NCBI GenBank assembly: GCA_965242685.1
Contig: OZ251487.1
Location: forward strand, 1,116,001-1,180,000
Length of the DNA stretch: 64,000 nucleotides
DNA from: G965215055 sp965242685
Lineage (GTDB): Bacteria > Pseudomonadota > Gammaproteobacteria > UBA4575
Direction of reading: 5' to 3'
Shown here piece after piece: positions 39,694 to 49,724 of this stretch (the first letter of the stretch is position 1; every line of letters starts with the position of its first letter). Both the position numbers and the translations under genes were made by a program. The notes under the pieces are model-generated. The model ran no database searches and was not told where the DNA came from. It worked only from the letters and a program-made list of their open reading frames with translations.

Positions 39694-42540
39694 TTAAACA
39701 ACCTGCAAAGAAGGCCGCCGTAAAGCCGGTTCGCGCAAGCCCAAAGCCTCCTCTATCAATGCGCGTTGCTGCCCTCGGTGAACACTGAAAGAACCGGCCG
39801 CCGGCGAAGCCGAGTAGGGCCTACCGACATAATGCAAACGGTGGCGGTTGCGTAAGCACAACTTGAGGTGACGTCTGGACTGCATGTAACGCCACGCACC
39901 CTGATTACGCGGCTCTTCCTGAGCCCACACCACTTCATCGGCATTGGCATACTTATCCATCAAATGTTTTACCTCTTGTAGAGGAAACGGATAAAGCTGT
40001 TCGATCCTGACAATCGCGGTATCAGTGATCTTATGTTCCCGACGCACCTGTAACAGTTCATAGTAGAGCTTGCCCGCACACAAAATGATCTTTCTTACTT
40101 CTTCGACCTTCAAACCGTCAACTTCATCAATAATGTAGCTGAATCCCCCATCGGTAAATTCACCCAGTTCCGATGAAGCCATGGGGTCGCGCAAAATATT
40201 CTTTGGAGTCATCACGATCAACGGCTTACGATAAGGACGCAAAATCTGTCTTCTCAACAGATGAAACACCTGTGCGGGTTTGCTTGGCATACAAACCTGT
40301 ATATTGTCTTCGGCGCATTGTTGCAGATAACGCTCAAGCCGTGCGGATGAATGCTCGGGGCCTTGACCGTCGTACCCATGCGGCAACAGCACCACCAAGC
40401 CGCAATAATGCCGCCATTTCGCTTCGGCGGAACTTAAAAACTGATCCACGTACACCTGAGCATTATTGGCGAAATCCCCAAACTGGGACTCCCAGATAAC
40501 CAGGGTTTTTGGATCCGAAGTACTATACCCTACCTCATAACCCAAGACGGCTTCCTCGGATAAAAGAGAGTTAATCGGCAGAAAAAGCGGCTGATTTTCA
40601 GAAATATACTGTAACGGTATATGAGCCTCTCCATTGGATTGATCATAAAATGCGGCATGCCGATGAGAAAAAGTGCCTCTCACGCTATCCTGTCCCGACA
40701 GACGCACCTCGTAGCCTTCATCCAGTAACGACGCATAGGCGAGCGTCTCTCCGAAACCCCAATCCGCCGCAACTTCACCCCTCCCCATCTTTTTACGCAA
40801 CTCGATAATCCTCTTAACGATGCGATGCAACGTAAAATCTTCCGGCATAGTCGTCATTTTTTGCGTAAGGGCATTGATACGCTCGATGCTGATGCACGTA
40901 TTCGCCTTTTCTCTCCAATCCGTTCCAATGTAAGGCTTGAAATCTACGTGATATTCGTTATCAACCTCCTCCGCTATCAAGCCGCACACCCGTTGACCCT
41001 TCTGCAACCGTTCCAGGTATTTGGCTTCCAGTGCCGCAACCCTTGAAGGGGTAACCACCTCATCTTGAATCAAACGATTTGCGTAGACGTCTCGCACCCC
41101 TTTCATATTGCCGATACGCTGATAAATGACCGGTTGAGTGATGGCCGGCTCATCTGCCTCATGGTGTCCGTGCTGTCGATAACAAACCATGTCAATAACC
41201 ACGTCGCTTTTGAACTTCATGCGAAAATCGACGGCAAGTTGCGCCACAAAAACGGCCGCTTCCGGATCATCTCCATTGACATGAAAAATGGGCGCCTCCA
41301 CCATTTTGGCGACGTCGGTACAATACAGAGTAGGACGGGAATCCAAGGGATCGCTAGTCGTAAATCCGATTTGATTATTCACGATCACATGTATCGTTCC
41401 GCCGGTCGTATAACCTCTCGTTTTGGACAGGTTCAGCGTTTCCATCACCACGCCCTGGCCGGCAAATGCGGCGTCACCGTGCACAAGTACAGGAATAACC
41501 TCCTTTCTTTCGGCGTCCCCGCGTCGCTGCTGCCGTGCGCGTACCGATCCCTCAACCACGGGATTAATGGCTTCCAGATGAGACGGATTAAAGGCAAGTA
41601 CAACGTGTATAGGCCCATGGTCCGTTTCCAGATCGGATGCAAAGCCCTGGTGGTACTTCACGTCCCCCGAACCATTCTCGGGACTGACCGAATCTTCAAA
41701 CTCCTGAAATAATATCTCCGGACTCTTCCCCAAGATGTTTACCAGAACATTCAGCCGTCCCCGATGCGCCATGCCCATGATAACTTCCTTGGCCCGGTGA
41801 TACCTACAACGTTTGATAATCTCGTCAATGATCGGGATTAAACTCAAGCCTCCCTCAAGAGAAAAGCGTTTCTGCCCAACATATTTTTTGTGTAAATAAA
41901 CCTCCAGCGATTTCGCCGCCACCAGAATTTCGAGAATTCTTCTCCTGCGCTTATCGGGTAGATCGGGTGAAAAATAAAACTGTTCCAGTCGTCTTTGTAT
42001 CCACTCTTTCTGTGTTGAAGAAATAATGTGCTCAAACTCCGATCCTATCGTCCCACAATACGTTACCGAGAGCATATTAAGTATTTCTCTCAACGTAGCC
42101 CGCCGAATGCCGTCAATCGAACCGGTTTCAAAGACGGTATCCATATCTTCACGGCCCAAGTCATAAGACCCCAGATCAAGTTCCTCGATATTAGAACGCG
42201 GCATCACCGCCAAAGGATCGATGTCGGCCTGCCGATGACCCAAATAACGATAGGCACTGATTAAACGAATCACATCAACCTGTTTGTGATTCGCCGTTCC
42301 GGCTAAAGAGGGAGCGTCGCTTACCTTGTGCGTTTGCGCGCGTAACGCCTCCCTTATAGCGGCATGAGTGGATTCGGCACGCGACGAGTAGCCCAACTCA
42401 GACCGTTGAAAAACCTCTCGCCAATACGCCGGCACCGATTTCGGATCAGACAGATAATCGTCTTGAAGGGCCTCAATATAAGCAGCGTTCACACTGTCAA
42501 GACCTTCGCCGCCTGACGTAAAAAACTTATCTCTATCCAT
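39694..42540 (-). CDS. sucA: 2-oxoglutarate dehydrogenase E1
   Basis: This is a 948-residue thiamine-diphosphate enzyme that decarboxylates 2-oxoglutarate in the TCA cycle. The N-terminal peptide contains the E2-interacting region (VNAAYIEALQDDYLSDP), then MGMAHRGRLNVLVNILGK (about 255-272), the ThDP-binding GDAAFAGQGVVMETLNLS, and HHEADEPA. Length fits the family (about 930). First gene of the sucA-sucB-lpd-doxX operon. No sdh or sucCD genes lie nearby. Confidence 0.97.
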   Translation of the reverse strand: MDRDKFFTSGGEGLDSVNAAYIEALQDDYLSDPKSVPAYWREVFQRSELGYSSRAESTHAAIREALRAQTHKVSDAPSLAGTANHKQVDVIRLISAYRYLGHRQADIDPLAVMPRSNIEELDLGSYDLGREDMDTVFETGSIDGIRRATLREILNMLSVTYCGTIGSEFEHIISSTQKEWIQRRLEQFYFSPDLPDKRRRRILEILVAAKSLEVYLHKKYVGQKRFSLEGGLSLIPIIDEIIKRCRYHRAKEVIMGMAHRGRLNVLVNILGKSPEILFQEFEDSVSPENGSGDVKYHQGFASDLETDHGPIHVVLAFNPSHLEAINPVVEGSVRARQQRRGDAERKEVIPVLVHGDAAFAGQGVVMETLNLSKTRGYTTGGTIHVIVNNQIGFTTSDPLDSRPTLYCTDVAKMVEAPIFHVNGDDPEAAVFVAQLAVDFRMKFKSDVVIDMVCYRQHGHHEADEPAITQPVIYQRIGNMKGVRDVYANRLIQDEVVTPSRVAALEAKYLERLQKGQRVCGLIAEEVDNEYHVDFKPYIGTDWREKANTCISIERINALTQKMTTMPEDFTLHRIVKRIIELRKKMGRGEVAADWGFGETLAYASLLDEGYEVRLSGQDSVRGTFSHRHAAFYDQSNGEAHIPLQYISENQPLFLPINSLLSEEAVLGYEVGYSTSDPKTLVIWESQFGDFANNAQVYVDQFLSSAEAKWRHYCGLVVLLPHGYDGQGPEHSSARLERYLQQCAEDNIQVCMPSKPAQVFHLLRRQILRPYRKPLIVMTPKNILRDPMASSELGEFTDGGFSYIIDEVDGLKVEEVRKIILCAGKLYYELLQVRREHKITDTAIVRIEQLYPFPLQEVKHLMDKYANADEVVWAQEEPRNQGAWRYMQSRRHLKLCLRNRHRLHYVGRPYSASPAAGSFSVHRGQQRALIEEALGLREPALRRPSLQVV

Positions 42541-42630
42541 TTACCGTTACATTGAAAAACATATATTCAGGTACCTCACAATAATGACACAGGCGCTTAA
42601 ATCGTCAAGTATAGCCCGGTTTATCGCCTA

Positions 42631-43623
42631 TCATCCCCTTGGCAGACGGGCGGGCTTCAGCATTTCTTGACAATGGATCAACATATCTTCAATAAACAAA
42701 CGCTTATTCAACGCGGTATTGGAAAATCGGCGAAACTCAACGAGTTTATCCAAGTATCGGGATAGCGTCCGTACGCTTATCCTGCCTACCAAACTACGCA
42801 GATCCTCACAAAGATCCGGGTTTTCCAACGTTACCGGGTCTTCGCTGTAGTAAAACCGCATCAAATCCGTGCACCATGATTGCTGCCAAGCAACCAACTG
42901 CTCCAACTCCTCATCCTTAAGTTTGACCGAAAGTTCCGTCACTTTTTCCTTCCCCGACATAAGCCGCTTGACGCTATCATAGAACCTGGATCGACTTTCG
43001 CCCAATTTCGTCTTATGCAATTCCAGCGCAAACAATGGCCGATTCCCCGCAATAGACAACACGTTTTCCCAATCGGCGCCGTCATCCTGCCGTCGCAACC
43101 AATTCAAGGCCGATTGCCTGTCGGGCAACTCAAACCTCCAAAGCTGACAGCGACTCCTTATAGTGGCTAACAAGGCGTTTATACGGTCGCTGATCAAGAA
43201 CAATATAGAACCCGGTGGAGGCTCTTCCAGGGTCTTCAGCAGCGCGTTGGCGGCGTGAACGTTCATGCGCTCCGCCTGATTGATACAAACAACCCTATAC
43301 ACCCCCTGCTGACGGCTGAGCGACATGAACTGATTCACCTCTCGAACGTCGTCGACCTTGATCGAGTCAACCGATTCATCGACGTTCAACAACCGAACAT
43401 CCGGATGCGTTCTCGCCTTAAACAAGCGACAAGCGGAACAAACACCACAGGCATAATTATCCTGTGTGGGCTGCGTGCAATTTATTCTTTCAATACACGA
43501 CAAACAAAATTCCAGCTTGCCCGTTGCGGAAGAACCGGATAAAAGAATTGCATGAGGCAAACGCTCGTCATGGAAGCCGCGCAAAAATCGTTGCCATTGT
43601 TCTTTATGCCACGGATAAATCAT
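42631..43623 (-). CDS. holB: DNA polymerase III delta-prime subunit
   Basis: This is the 330-residue clamp-loader subunit. A zinc site is formed by C49, C59, C62 and C65 (NC..ACGVCSAC). The P-loop is degenerate (GSSATGKLEF), as in delta-prime, which does not bind ATP. SRC sensor 1-like motif appears in LATIRSRCQ. It lies 10 bases after tmk, as in most gammaproteobacteria. Confidence 0.93.
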   Translation of the reverse strand: MIYPWHKEQWQRFLRGFHDERLPHAILLSGSSATGKLEFCLSCIERINCTQPTQDNYACGVCSACRLFKARTHPDVRLLNVDESVDSIKVDDVREVNQFMSLSRQQGVYRVVCINQAERMNVHAANALLKTLEEPPPGSILFLISDRINALLATIRSRCQLWRFELPDRQSALNWLRRQDDGADWENVLSIAGNRPLFALELHKTKLGESRSRFYDSVKRLMSGKEKVTELSVKLKDEELEQLVAWQQSWCTDLMRFYYSEDPVTLENPDLCEDLRSLVGRISVRTLSRYLDKLVEFRRFSNTALNKRLFIEDMLIHCQEMLKPARLPRG

Positions 43624-43633
43624 CGCTAAACGG

Positions 43634-44254
43634 TCACGCCAAAAATTCAGAAAACCGGTCGCTCACGACCCGCCGTATTGCAATGGCCACCTCATCGATA
43701 GACCGATCGGCCTCAACCACTGCAAAACGTCGGGGATCATCATCGACAAGTTTCAAATAGGTTTGCTGCACGCGCTCAAAAAAATCAAACCCCTCACTCT
43801 CAAAACGATCCTTTTGTACGCGCCTCAAACAGGTTTCAATGCCGCAAATCAGTAGCACCGTAAAATCGGGTGCAAAACCCTCATGTGTAAGGGCCTCGAT
43901 CTTCTGAATTTCCGCAAAGGGAATCCCTTTACCCCCCCCTTGATACGCATAGCTTGAATCCGTAAAGCGGTCGCACAACACCCAAATCCCCTCGTTCAAG
44001 GCGGGGTCAATAACCTCTTTGAGATGTTGCCTACGCGCCGCAAACATCAGCAACAACTCGGCGCGACAATCAATGTCCCCCGAATCCTGCCGGAGCAATA
44101 TTTTACGAATGCGCCCCCCTATCTCGGTACCCCCTGGTTCATAGGTAGTCCGCGTATTGACCTTCTTTGACCGAAGGTAGTTTTGTAAAAGCTTCACTTG
44201 AGTAGTCTTGCCTACTCCGTCAATCCCTTCAAAGGTTATGAATTTTCCTTGCAA
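43634..44254 (-). CDS. tmk: Thymidylate kinase
   Basis: Tmk phosphorylates dTMP to dTDP. P-loop GIDGVGKTTQ at about residues 10-19 and the DR(F) segment CDRFTDSSYAYQGGGKG in the middle are hallmarks. 206 residues matches the family (about 210). It lies between mltG (33-base gap) and holB, in the common fab-pabC-mltG-tmk-holB order of gammaproteobacteria. Confidence 0.95.
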   Translation of the reverse strand: MQGKFITFEGIDGVGKTTQVKLLQNYLRSKKVNTRTTYEPGGTEIGGRIRKILLRQDSGDIDCRAELLLMFAARRQHLKEVIDPALNEGIWVLCDRFTDSSYAYQGGGKGIPFAEIQKIEALTHEGFAPDFTVLLICGIETCLRRVQKDRFESEGFDFFERVQQTYLKLVDDDPRRFAVVEADRSIDEVAIAIRRVVSDRFSEFLA

Positions 44255-44287
44255 CGCTCGTGGCCTCTATAACAAACCGTGCCGTTA

Positions 44288-45298
44288 TTAGTCGACAGCC
44301 TCACTACTTTTACGATTTAATTGGTATTTGGCTACCGCCTGCCGATGCTCCTCATAAGTAAGAGAAAAATGATGGGTGCCGTCGCCTTTGGAAACAAAAT
44401 ACACAACCTCGCTCTCCGCAGGTTGTAAAGCCGCGATAATGGATGCACGGCTCGGCAATGCAATCGGGGTCGGGGGCAACCCCTTGTGCAGATAAGTATT
44501 GTAAGGAGTATTGATCCGCAAATCACTGCGCCTCAGATTGCCGTCAAACGACTCACCCAAACCATAGATCACCGTCGGGTCGGTCTGCAAACGCATGCCA
44601 CGCTTCAGGCGAGTAGTGAATACCGTCGAAACGATTGCCCGTTCGCTCTCCACACCGGTTTCTTTCTCTATGATCGACGCCAACGTCAAGGCCTCCTGTG
44701 GTGATTTAAGCGGTATACCTTCTTTCCGATTCGGCCATTCCTGCTCCAATACCGCAATCATGTGTTGATACGCACGCCGAAAAAATTCCACATCCGTCGT
44801 ACCTGCGGAGAAATGGTACGTGTCCGGGTAAAACCAGCCCTCGGGATGATCGGTTTCCAGACCAAGACTGGCCAACAACTCTGCGGGAGTATCCACCGTA
44901 TGGATGATCTTATCATGCCGCCTGACCGCATCCCAAAGCTGCTTAAAAGTCCATCCCTCAATAACCGTCAGACTGAACTGAATAGTGTCGCCCATAACCA
45001 GCTTATCCAGCAGCTTGCGCGGGGTCATACCCGTATCAAGGACATACTCCCCGGCTTGAACGGTGTGCGTGGCCCGATTCAAATACCCGAAAATCGTCCA
45101 CGACAATTTATTCTCGATCAATCCGCCTTCAACGAGTTGTTGCGTAACCTCATCGAAGCTCATGCCCGGCGTAATCATCAACTGCACACCTTCGGAATGA
45201 ATGGATAGCGGGCGGTCTGCATAGTCCATGAAATAGGCCGACAACGATATAACCACGATCAAAACTGCAATAAAGAGAACGCCTAATCTTCGCATCAC
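44288..45298 (-). CDS. mltG: Endolytic murein transglycosylase
   Basis: MltG cuts nascent glycan strands in the inner-membrane vicinity and sets their length. It is a 336-residue protein with one N-terminal membrane helix (about residues 5-24) and a YceG/LysM-like fold. The catalytic glutamate is in LASIIEKETGVESER (about E214). C-terminal YNTYLHKGLPPTPIALPS is the family signature. It sits 34 bases after pabC. Confidence 0.95.
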   Translation of the reverse strand: MMRRLGVLFIAVLIVVISLSAYFMDYADRPLSIHSEGVQLMITPGMSFDEVTQQLVEGGLIENKLSWTIFGYLNRATHTVQAGEYVLDTGMTPRKLLDKLVMGDTIQFSLTVIEGWTFKQLWDAVRRHDKIIHTVDTPAELLASLGLETDHPEGWFYPDTYHFSAGTTDVEFFRRAYQHMIAVLEQEWPNRKEGIPLKSPQEALTLASIIEKETGVESERAIVSTVFTTRLKRGMRLQTDPTVIYGLGESFDGNLRRSDLRINTPYNTYLHKGLPPTPIALPSRASIIAALQPAESEVVYFVSKGDGTHHFSLTYEEHRQAVAKYQLNRKSSEAVD

Positions 45299-45332
45299 GC
45301 ATATAGTCTCTATACGTTACACTTCATACGTC

Positions 45333-46142
45333 TCAGGTAGTAAACACCGCTATCAATTCATCGACCGTTGCAGTTCTGGCCACCGCCAATTCATTGAAAT
45401 GCCTCACCGGCCAAATACCGATGATACTGTTACACAAAAACATCGCTTCAATGTCGGCCACCTCATCAAGACCAAAATCCCTCACGGAAAGTTTAATACC
45501 ATGACTATTGCAATAATCGATGACCTCGCTGCGCAATACCCCCGCCACACCACACTTTTGTAAGTCGGGAGTAACCAACCCCCCGCCCACTTCAAAAAAC
45601 ACATTGCTGGACGTAGCCTCGATGATATGACCATCCGTATCACATACCAGCCCCTCTTGATATTCATCGTCCCATTCACTCCGCGCGAGGACTTGTTCAA
45701 GACGATTCAAGTGCTTGATGCCGGCAAGCCCGGGTTGATGCGCCAACTTGAAGTCACACAGGGTTACATCAACCCCCGAGGTAACATAACCGGACGGAAA
45801 TTGTGGCCAGGGAAACTTTTGAATGATGCGGGTTTGTGCACTTCGGGGAGGTTTGTAGCCCCTGCCCCCCGCTCCTCGGGTAACGATAACCTTTATTACG
45901 CATCTTCCATCCCCGCCGATCAGTCGCCGCACCTCGTCTTTCAATACGGCCTCGTCCGCGCCGGGCAAACGCAACGCCTTACAACCCAGACGCAAACGCT
46001 GCAAATGCCTTTCCCAATATTGCGGTCGCCCCTGTTTGACGGCAATCGTTTCAAACACGCCGTCACCATACAACAGACCGCGATCCAAAGTCGAAAGGCC
46101 GTCACCGGGTTCGCCATTGATGATGACCACGGGAGTTTGCAC
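45333..46142 (-). CDS. pabC: Aminodeoxychorismate lyase (class IV aminotransferase family)
   Basis: PabC splits 4-amino-4-deoxychorismate into p-aminobenzoate and pyruvate in folate synthesis. The PLP lysine is in AGIKHLNRLEQVLARSEW (about K141). RGLLYGDGVFET at the N-terminus is a fold-type IV mark. 269 residues is normal. It sits between fabF and mltG, the standard gene order, which supports pabC over a branched-chain or D-amino acid transaminase. Confidence 0.92.
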   Translation of the reverse strand: MQTPVVIINGEPGDGLSTLDRGLLYGDGVFETIAVKQGRPQYWERHLQRLRLGCKALRLPGADEAVLKDEVRRLIGGDGRCVIKVIVTRGAGGRGYKPPRSAQTRIIQKFPWPQFPSGYVTSGVDVTLCDFKLAHQPGLAGIKHLNRLEQVLARSEWDDEYQEGLVCDTDGHIIEATSSNVFFEVGGGLVTPDLQKCGVAGVLRSEVIDYCNSHGIKLSVRDFGLDEVADIEAMFLCNSIIGIWPVRHFNELAVARTATVDELIAVFTT

Positions 46143-46203
46143 GTTAAAGCGAAGACATCTGGATGTTCAAAAACGATCCGCACAAAGGCGCCGCCATAAA
46201 CGG

Positions 46204-47445
46204 CTAAATTTTTCTGAAGACAACCGTGCCGTTCGTGCCACCAAAACCAAACGAATTGGACAATGCGATGTTGATTTTTCTCTCACGCGCCTCGTTAGGC
46301 ACGTAGTCCAGATCACAGACAGGGTCCGGGACTTCATAATTTGTAGTGGGCGGTAATATACCGTGATAGATGGCAAGCACACTAAACACGGCCTCCACGC
46401 CGCCCGCGGCGCCCAGCAAATGACCGGTCATTGATTTTGTCGAGCTGACCGCGATCTTTTTGCAGTGATGGCCAAAGGTATTCTTTATCGCCACTGTCTC
46501 CGCGGCGTCACCGGCGGGAGTGGACGTGCCATGGGCGTTAATATAATCCACCTCGTCAATATTCAAAGCGGCATCCTTCAGTGCGCCGCGCATACATCGT
46601 GCCGCCCCCTCGCCATCGGATGACGGCGCCGTCATGTGGTGCGCGTCGCTGCTCATGCCATAGCCGACAAGTTCGCAATAAATCCTTGCCCCGCGCGCCT
46701 TGGCGTGTTCATACTCCTCCAGCACCAATACGCCCGCACCGTCTCCCAGCACAAAACCATCCCGCTCTAAATCAAACGGTCGGCTGGCGTGCCCCGGGTC
46801 ATCGTTGTGGGAGGCACACAACGCCTTGGCGGCGGCAAAACCGCCGATCCCGAGCGGGCTGGTGGCCATTTCCGCGCCACCGGCGATCATAATGTCCACA
46901 TCCTCATACATAATCATGCGCGCCGCGTCACCGATATTATGCAGACCTGTCGTACAAGCCGACACAATCGAAATATTAGGGCCTTTGAACCCATGCATAA
47001 TGGACAAATTACCCGACACCATATTGATAATATTACTGGGTACAAAAAACGGGGAAATCTTTTTCGGGCCTCCCTTCAAATACGCCTCGCAACTCTTCTC
47101 GATCCCCGGTAAACCACCGATGCCGCTACCGATGGCAACCCCGATCCGGTCGGCATTCTCCTCCACGGTTTCAAAGCCCGAGTCGCGAATAGCCTGCACC
47201 CCCGCACCGATACCGTAATGGATAAAAGGGTCCATCTTGCGTTGATCTTTCTTTGACAGGTAGTCGCCAACGTTGAAATCACGCGTCTGCCCCGCGATTT
47301 GCACCGAAAAAGCACTGGCGTCAAAACAGTCTATCCTGGTAATCCCGCTGGTACCGGCGATGATGTTAGCCCATGCTTTATCTATGGCTGAACCCACGGG
47401 AGAAACAATCCCCAAACCAGTAATGACTACACGCCGTCGCAACAC
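46204..47445 (-). CDS. fabF: 3-oxoacyl-ACP synthase II
   Basis: FabF condenses malonyl-ACP with acyl-ACP in fatty-acid elongation. Active-site Cys is in SACTTGLHNIGDA (about C163), with the two catalytic histidines in NAHGTSTPAGD and KSMTGHLLGAAGG. 413 residues. It lies 97 bases after acpP on the same strand, as in E. coli. Confidence 0.96.
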   Translation of the reverse strand: MLRRRVVITGLGIVSPVGSAIDKAWANIIAGTSGITRIDCFDASAFSVQIAGQTRDFNVGDYLSKKDQRKMDPFIHYGIGAGVQAIRDSGFETVEENADRIGVAIGSGIGGLPGIEKSCEAYLKGGPKKISPFFVPSNIINMVSGNLSIMHGFKGPNISIVSACTTGLHNIGDAARMIMYEDVDIMIAGGAEMATSPLGIGGFAAAKALCASHNDDPGHASRPFDLERDGFVLGDGAGVLVLEEYEHAKARGARIYCELVGYGMSSDAHHMTAPSSDGEGAARCMRGALKDAALNIDEVDYINAHGTSTPAGDAAETVAIKNTFGHHCKKIAVSSTKSMTGHLLGAAGGVEAVFSVLAIYHGILPPTTNYEVPDPVCDLDYVPNEARERKINIALSNSFGFGGTNGTVVFRKI

Positions 47446-47541
47446 GATCTCCGTCTTAAATGGAAAAGTTACATGGCAGGTTGGCTGCCGACACTATTTC
47501 AGAAGCACTTTTGCACGGTGTCAACAGTAACGATCAACCAA

Positions 47542-47775
47542 TTATTGATGGCTATTGACGTAGTCAATGGCCTGTTTCACGGTAGTGATTTTCTCTGCTT
47601 CCTCATCGGGAATTTCGCACTCAAACTCTTCCTCCAAGGCCATCACCAACTCAACCGTATCCAAAGAATCCGCACCCAGATCATCCACGAATGAAGCATC
47701 CTCCAGGACTTCATTCTCCTCTACTCCCAACTGCTCAACGATTACCTTCTTCACCCTTTCTTCAATATTGTTCAT
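47542..47775 (-). CDS. acpP: Acyl carrier protein
   Basis: This is a small acidic carrier of 77 residues. The phosphopantetheine serine is in GADSLDTVE (S37). ATG 47775 gives MNNIEERVK, matching the family. The 7 extra residues of the longer frame to 47796 are not conserved. It lies 184 bases after fabG and 97 before fabF. Confidence 0.97.
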   Translation of the reverse strand: MNNIEERVKKVIVEQLGVEENEVLEDASFVDDLGADSLDTVELVMALEEEFECEIPDEEAEKITTVKQAIDYVNSHQ

Positions 47776-47979
47776 AAAACTCCTTCCTCCGTGCAAAAAT
47801 TGTCGGTCTAATCAAGCAAAGCCGGTATTGTATTGAAAAGGCCCCCACCATACCATCATTTACAGTAGCAAAATATTGATCTCCAAGTAAATGATAGCCC
47901 ACAAAAAGGCATCACACCCTATTCAACACACGTGCCGTTCGCATTCCGATTATCAGTCATAACTATCGTTCACCATAGG

Positions 47980-48717
47980 TTACACCATATACAGCCCGCC
48001 GTTCACATGGACGGTCTCACCCGTAATATAACCGGAATCTTCGGCCACCAAAAAACGCACAACGCGCGCGATGTCCCGCACCGTTCCCATCCGCCCTACG
48101 GGAATTTTATCAAGCAACGCCTCTTGTTGGGATGCGCTCAGCTTGTCGGTCATATCCGTTGCAATAAAGCCGGGCGCCACCACATTCACCGTAATGCCTC
48201 TGGGGCCGACTTCCTGCGCAAGAGATTTTGTAAAGCCGATGATCCCCGCCTTGGCGGCGGCATAGTTCGTCTGCCCGGCATTGCCCGACAGGGCCACCAC
48301 CGATGAAATATTGACGATCCGCCCGGCCCTGGCCTTCATCATATCCCGCAAACAAGCCCTACAAAGCCGATACATGGAAGACAAATTAGTGTCGACGACC
48401 TGCTTCCAGTCATCTTCCTTCATGCGTATAAACAAATTGTCTCTTGTAATGCCGGCATTGTTGACAAGGATCGTCGGGGCAGAAAAGTCCTTTTTAACCC
48501 GAGCCATCAGAGCCTGCACCGAATCCTCCTGATTCACGTCCAGCACCAGGCCGGCACCGGCCATGCCCATTCGCTCCAACGCCGCCTGAATATTATCGGC
48601 GCCCTGCTGCGTCGTCGCCGTGCCGATCACCGTAATCCCCCGCCCCCCCAGATCGTGCAAGATCGCCTCGCCAATGCCGCGGCTTGCGCCCGTCACCAAT
48701 GCAACTTGATCCGTCAT
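47980..48717 (-). CDS. fabG: 3-oxoacyl-ACP reductase
   Basis: This is a 245-residue short-chain dehydrogenase that uses NADPH to reduce 3-oxoacyl-ACP. The nucleotide loop is TGASRGIG (9-16), NNAGITRDN is at about 86-94, the Ser-Tyr-Lys catalytic set is present (YAAAKAG, Tyr about 152) and the C-terminus is HVNGGLYMV. It overlaps fabD by 4 bases. Confidence 0.96.
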   Translation of the reverse strand: MTDQVALVTGASRGIGEAILHDLGGRGITVIGTATTQQGADNIQAALERMGMAGAGLVLDVNQEDSVQALMARVKKDFSAPTILVNNAGITRDNLFIRMKEDDWKQVVDTNLSSMYRLCRACLRDMMKARAGRIVNISSVVALSGNAGQTNYAAAKAGIIGFTKSLAQEVGPRGITVNVVAPGFIATDMTDKLSASQQEALLDKIPVGRMGTVRDIARVVRFLVAEDSGYITGETVHVNGGLYMV

Positions 48718-49652
48718 GATGCCTCGACTTTTTCCAGTGTTTGCTCAAGGCTTCTCGAATCATGGACACAATAGCAGGGCAGCGCACGGTCAATGCGTCG
48801 GTTCAAGCCCGTAAGCACCTTGCCCGGACCAAGCTCGATCAATGCGTCCACGCCGAGTGAGGCAATACCTTGGATCGTCTCCGTCCAAAGTACCGGACTG
48901 AATAATTGCCGATACAATGCGTCCTTGATCTCCCACACCTCGGCATGCGCCTGTAGATCGGCATTCTGAATCACGTCTACCTGGGGGGACTGCATAGGCA
49001 CGTCACGCAAGTAATCGCGTAGCCGCTCCGCCGCCGGCCGCATTAAAGTACTGTGTGCCGGTACACTCAGGGGCAACGTGATCGCACGTTTGGCCCCCGC
49101 AGAGCTTGCGGCACCAACCGCTCTCGCCACGGCCTCGCCATGACCGGCGATAACGGTTTGTCCGGGGGCATTAAAATTAACCGCCTCCACCACCTGCCCC
49201 TGTGCCGATTGCCTGCACACCTCGGCAAGGCCTTCATCATCCAAACCTATGATGGCGGCCATTGCACCCTGCCCCCTCGGGACGGCCTGCTGCATCACTT
49301 GACCGCGATACCTTGCCACCGGTAAAGCGTCTTCAAACGTGAGCGCACCCGCACACACCAAAGCGGAATACTCCCCAAAACTATGACCGGCCACCACCAC
49401 TGGTGACGAAGCAAAATGTTTCTTCCATATCATCCAAACAGCGAAACTCGCGCACAGCATCACAGGCTGGGTATTTTCGGTTTGATTCAACGCCTCCTCG
49501 GGCCCCGAATGCACCAACTTCCATAAATCCTGCCGCAAAATATCAGAACCCAACTCAAAAGCCTGTTTAACCTCGGGGAAGTTGGCGGCCAAATCGGCCA
49601 ACATGCCAACGGACTGGGAACCCTGGCCGGGAAATAGATAACCCAATTTCAT
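48714..49652 (-). CDS. fabD: Malonyl-CoA:ACP transacylase
   Basis: FabD loads malonyl onto ACP. The catalytic serine is in GHSFGEYSALV (S91) and the histidine in VPAHSTLM (about H200). 312 residues. It is the first gene of the fab group. Upstream of it one would often find rpmF, plsX and fabH, but here an unrelated DNA methyltransferase gene follows after 72 bases on the same strand. Confidence 0.96.
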   Translation of the reverse strand: MKLGYLFPGQGSQSVGMLADLAANFPEVKQAFELGSDILRQDLWKLVHSGPEEALNQTENTQPVMLCASFAVWMIWKKHFASSPVVVAGHSFGEYSALVCAGALTFEDALPVARYRGQVMQQAVPRGQGAMAAIIGLDDEGLAEVCRQSAQGQVVEAVNFNAPGQTVIAGHGEAVARAVGAASSAGAKRAITLPLSVPAHSTLMRPAAERLRDYLRDVPMQSPQVDVIQNADLQAHAEVWEIKDALYRQLFSPVLWTETIQGIASLGVDALIELGPGKVLTGLNRRIDRALPCYCVHDSRSLEQTLEKVEAS

Positions 49653-49724
49653 ACAGATCGCCTGAACGGAAGTAACGCAAACCGCATTATACCAAAAAGT
49701 CCGGCAGCCGCCGCACGGGCGCGG

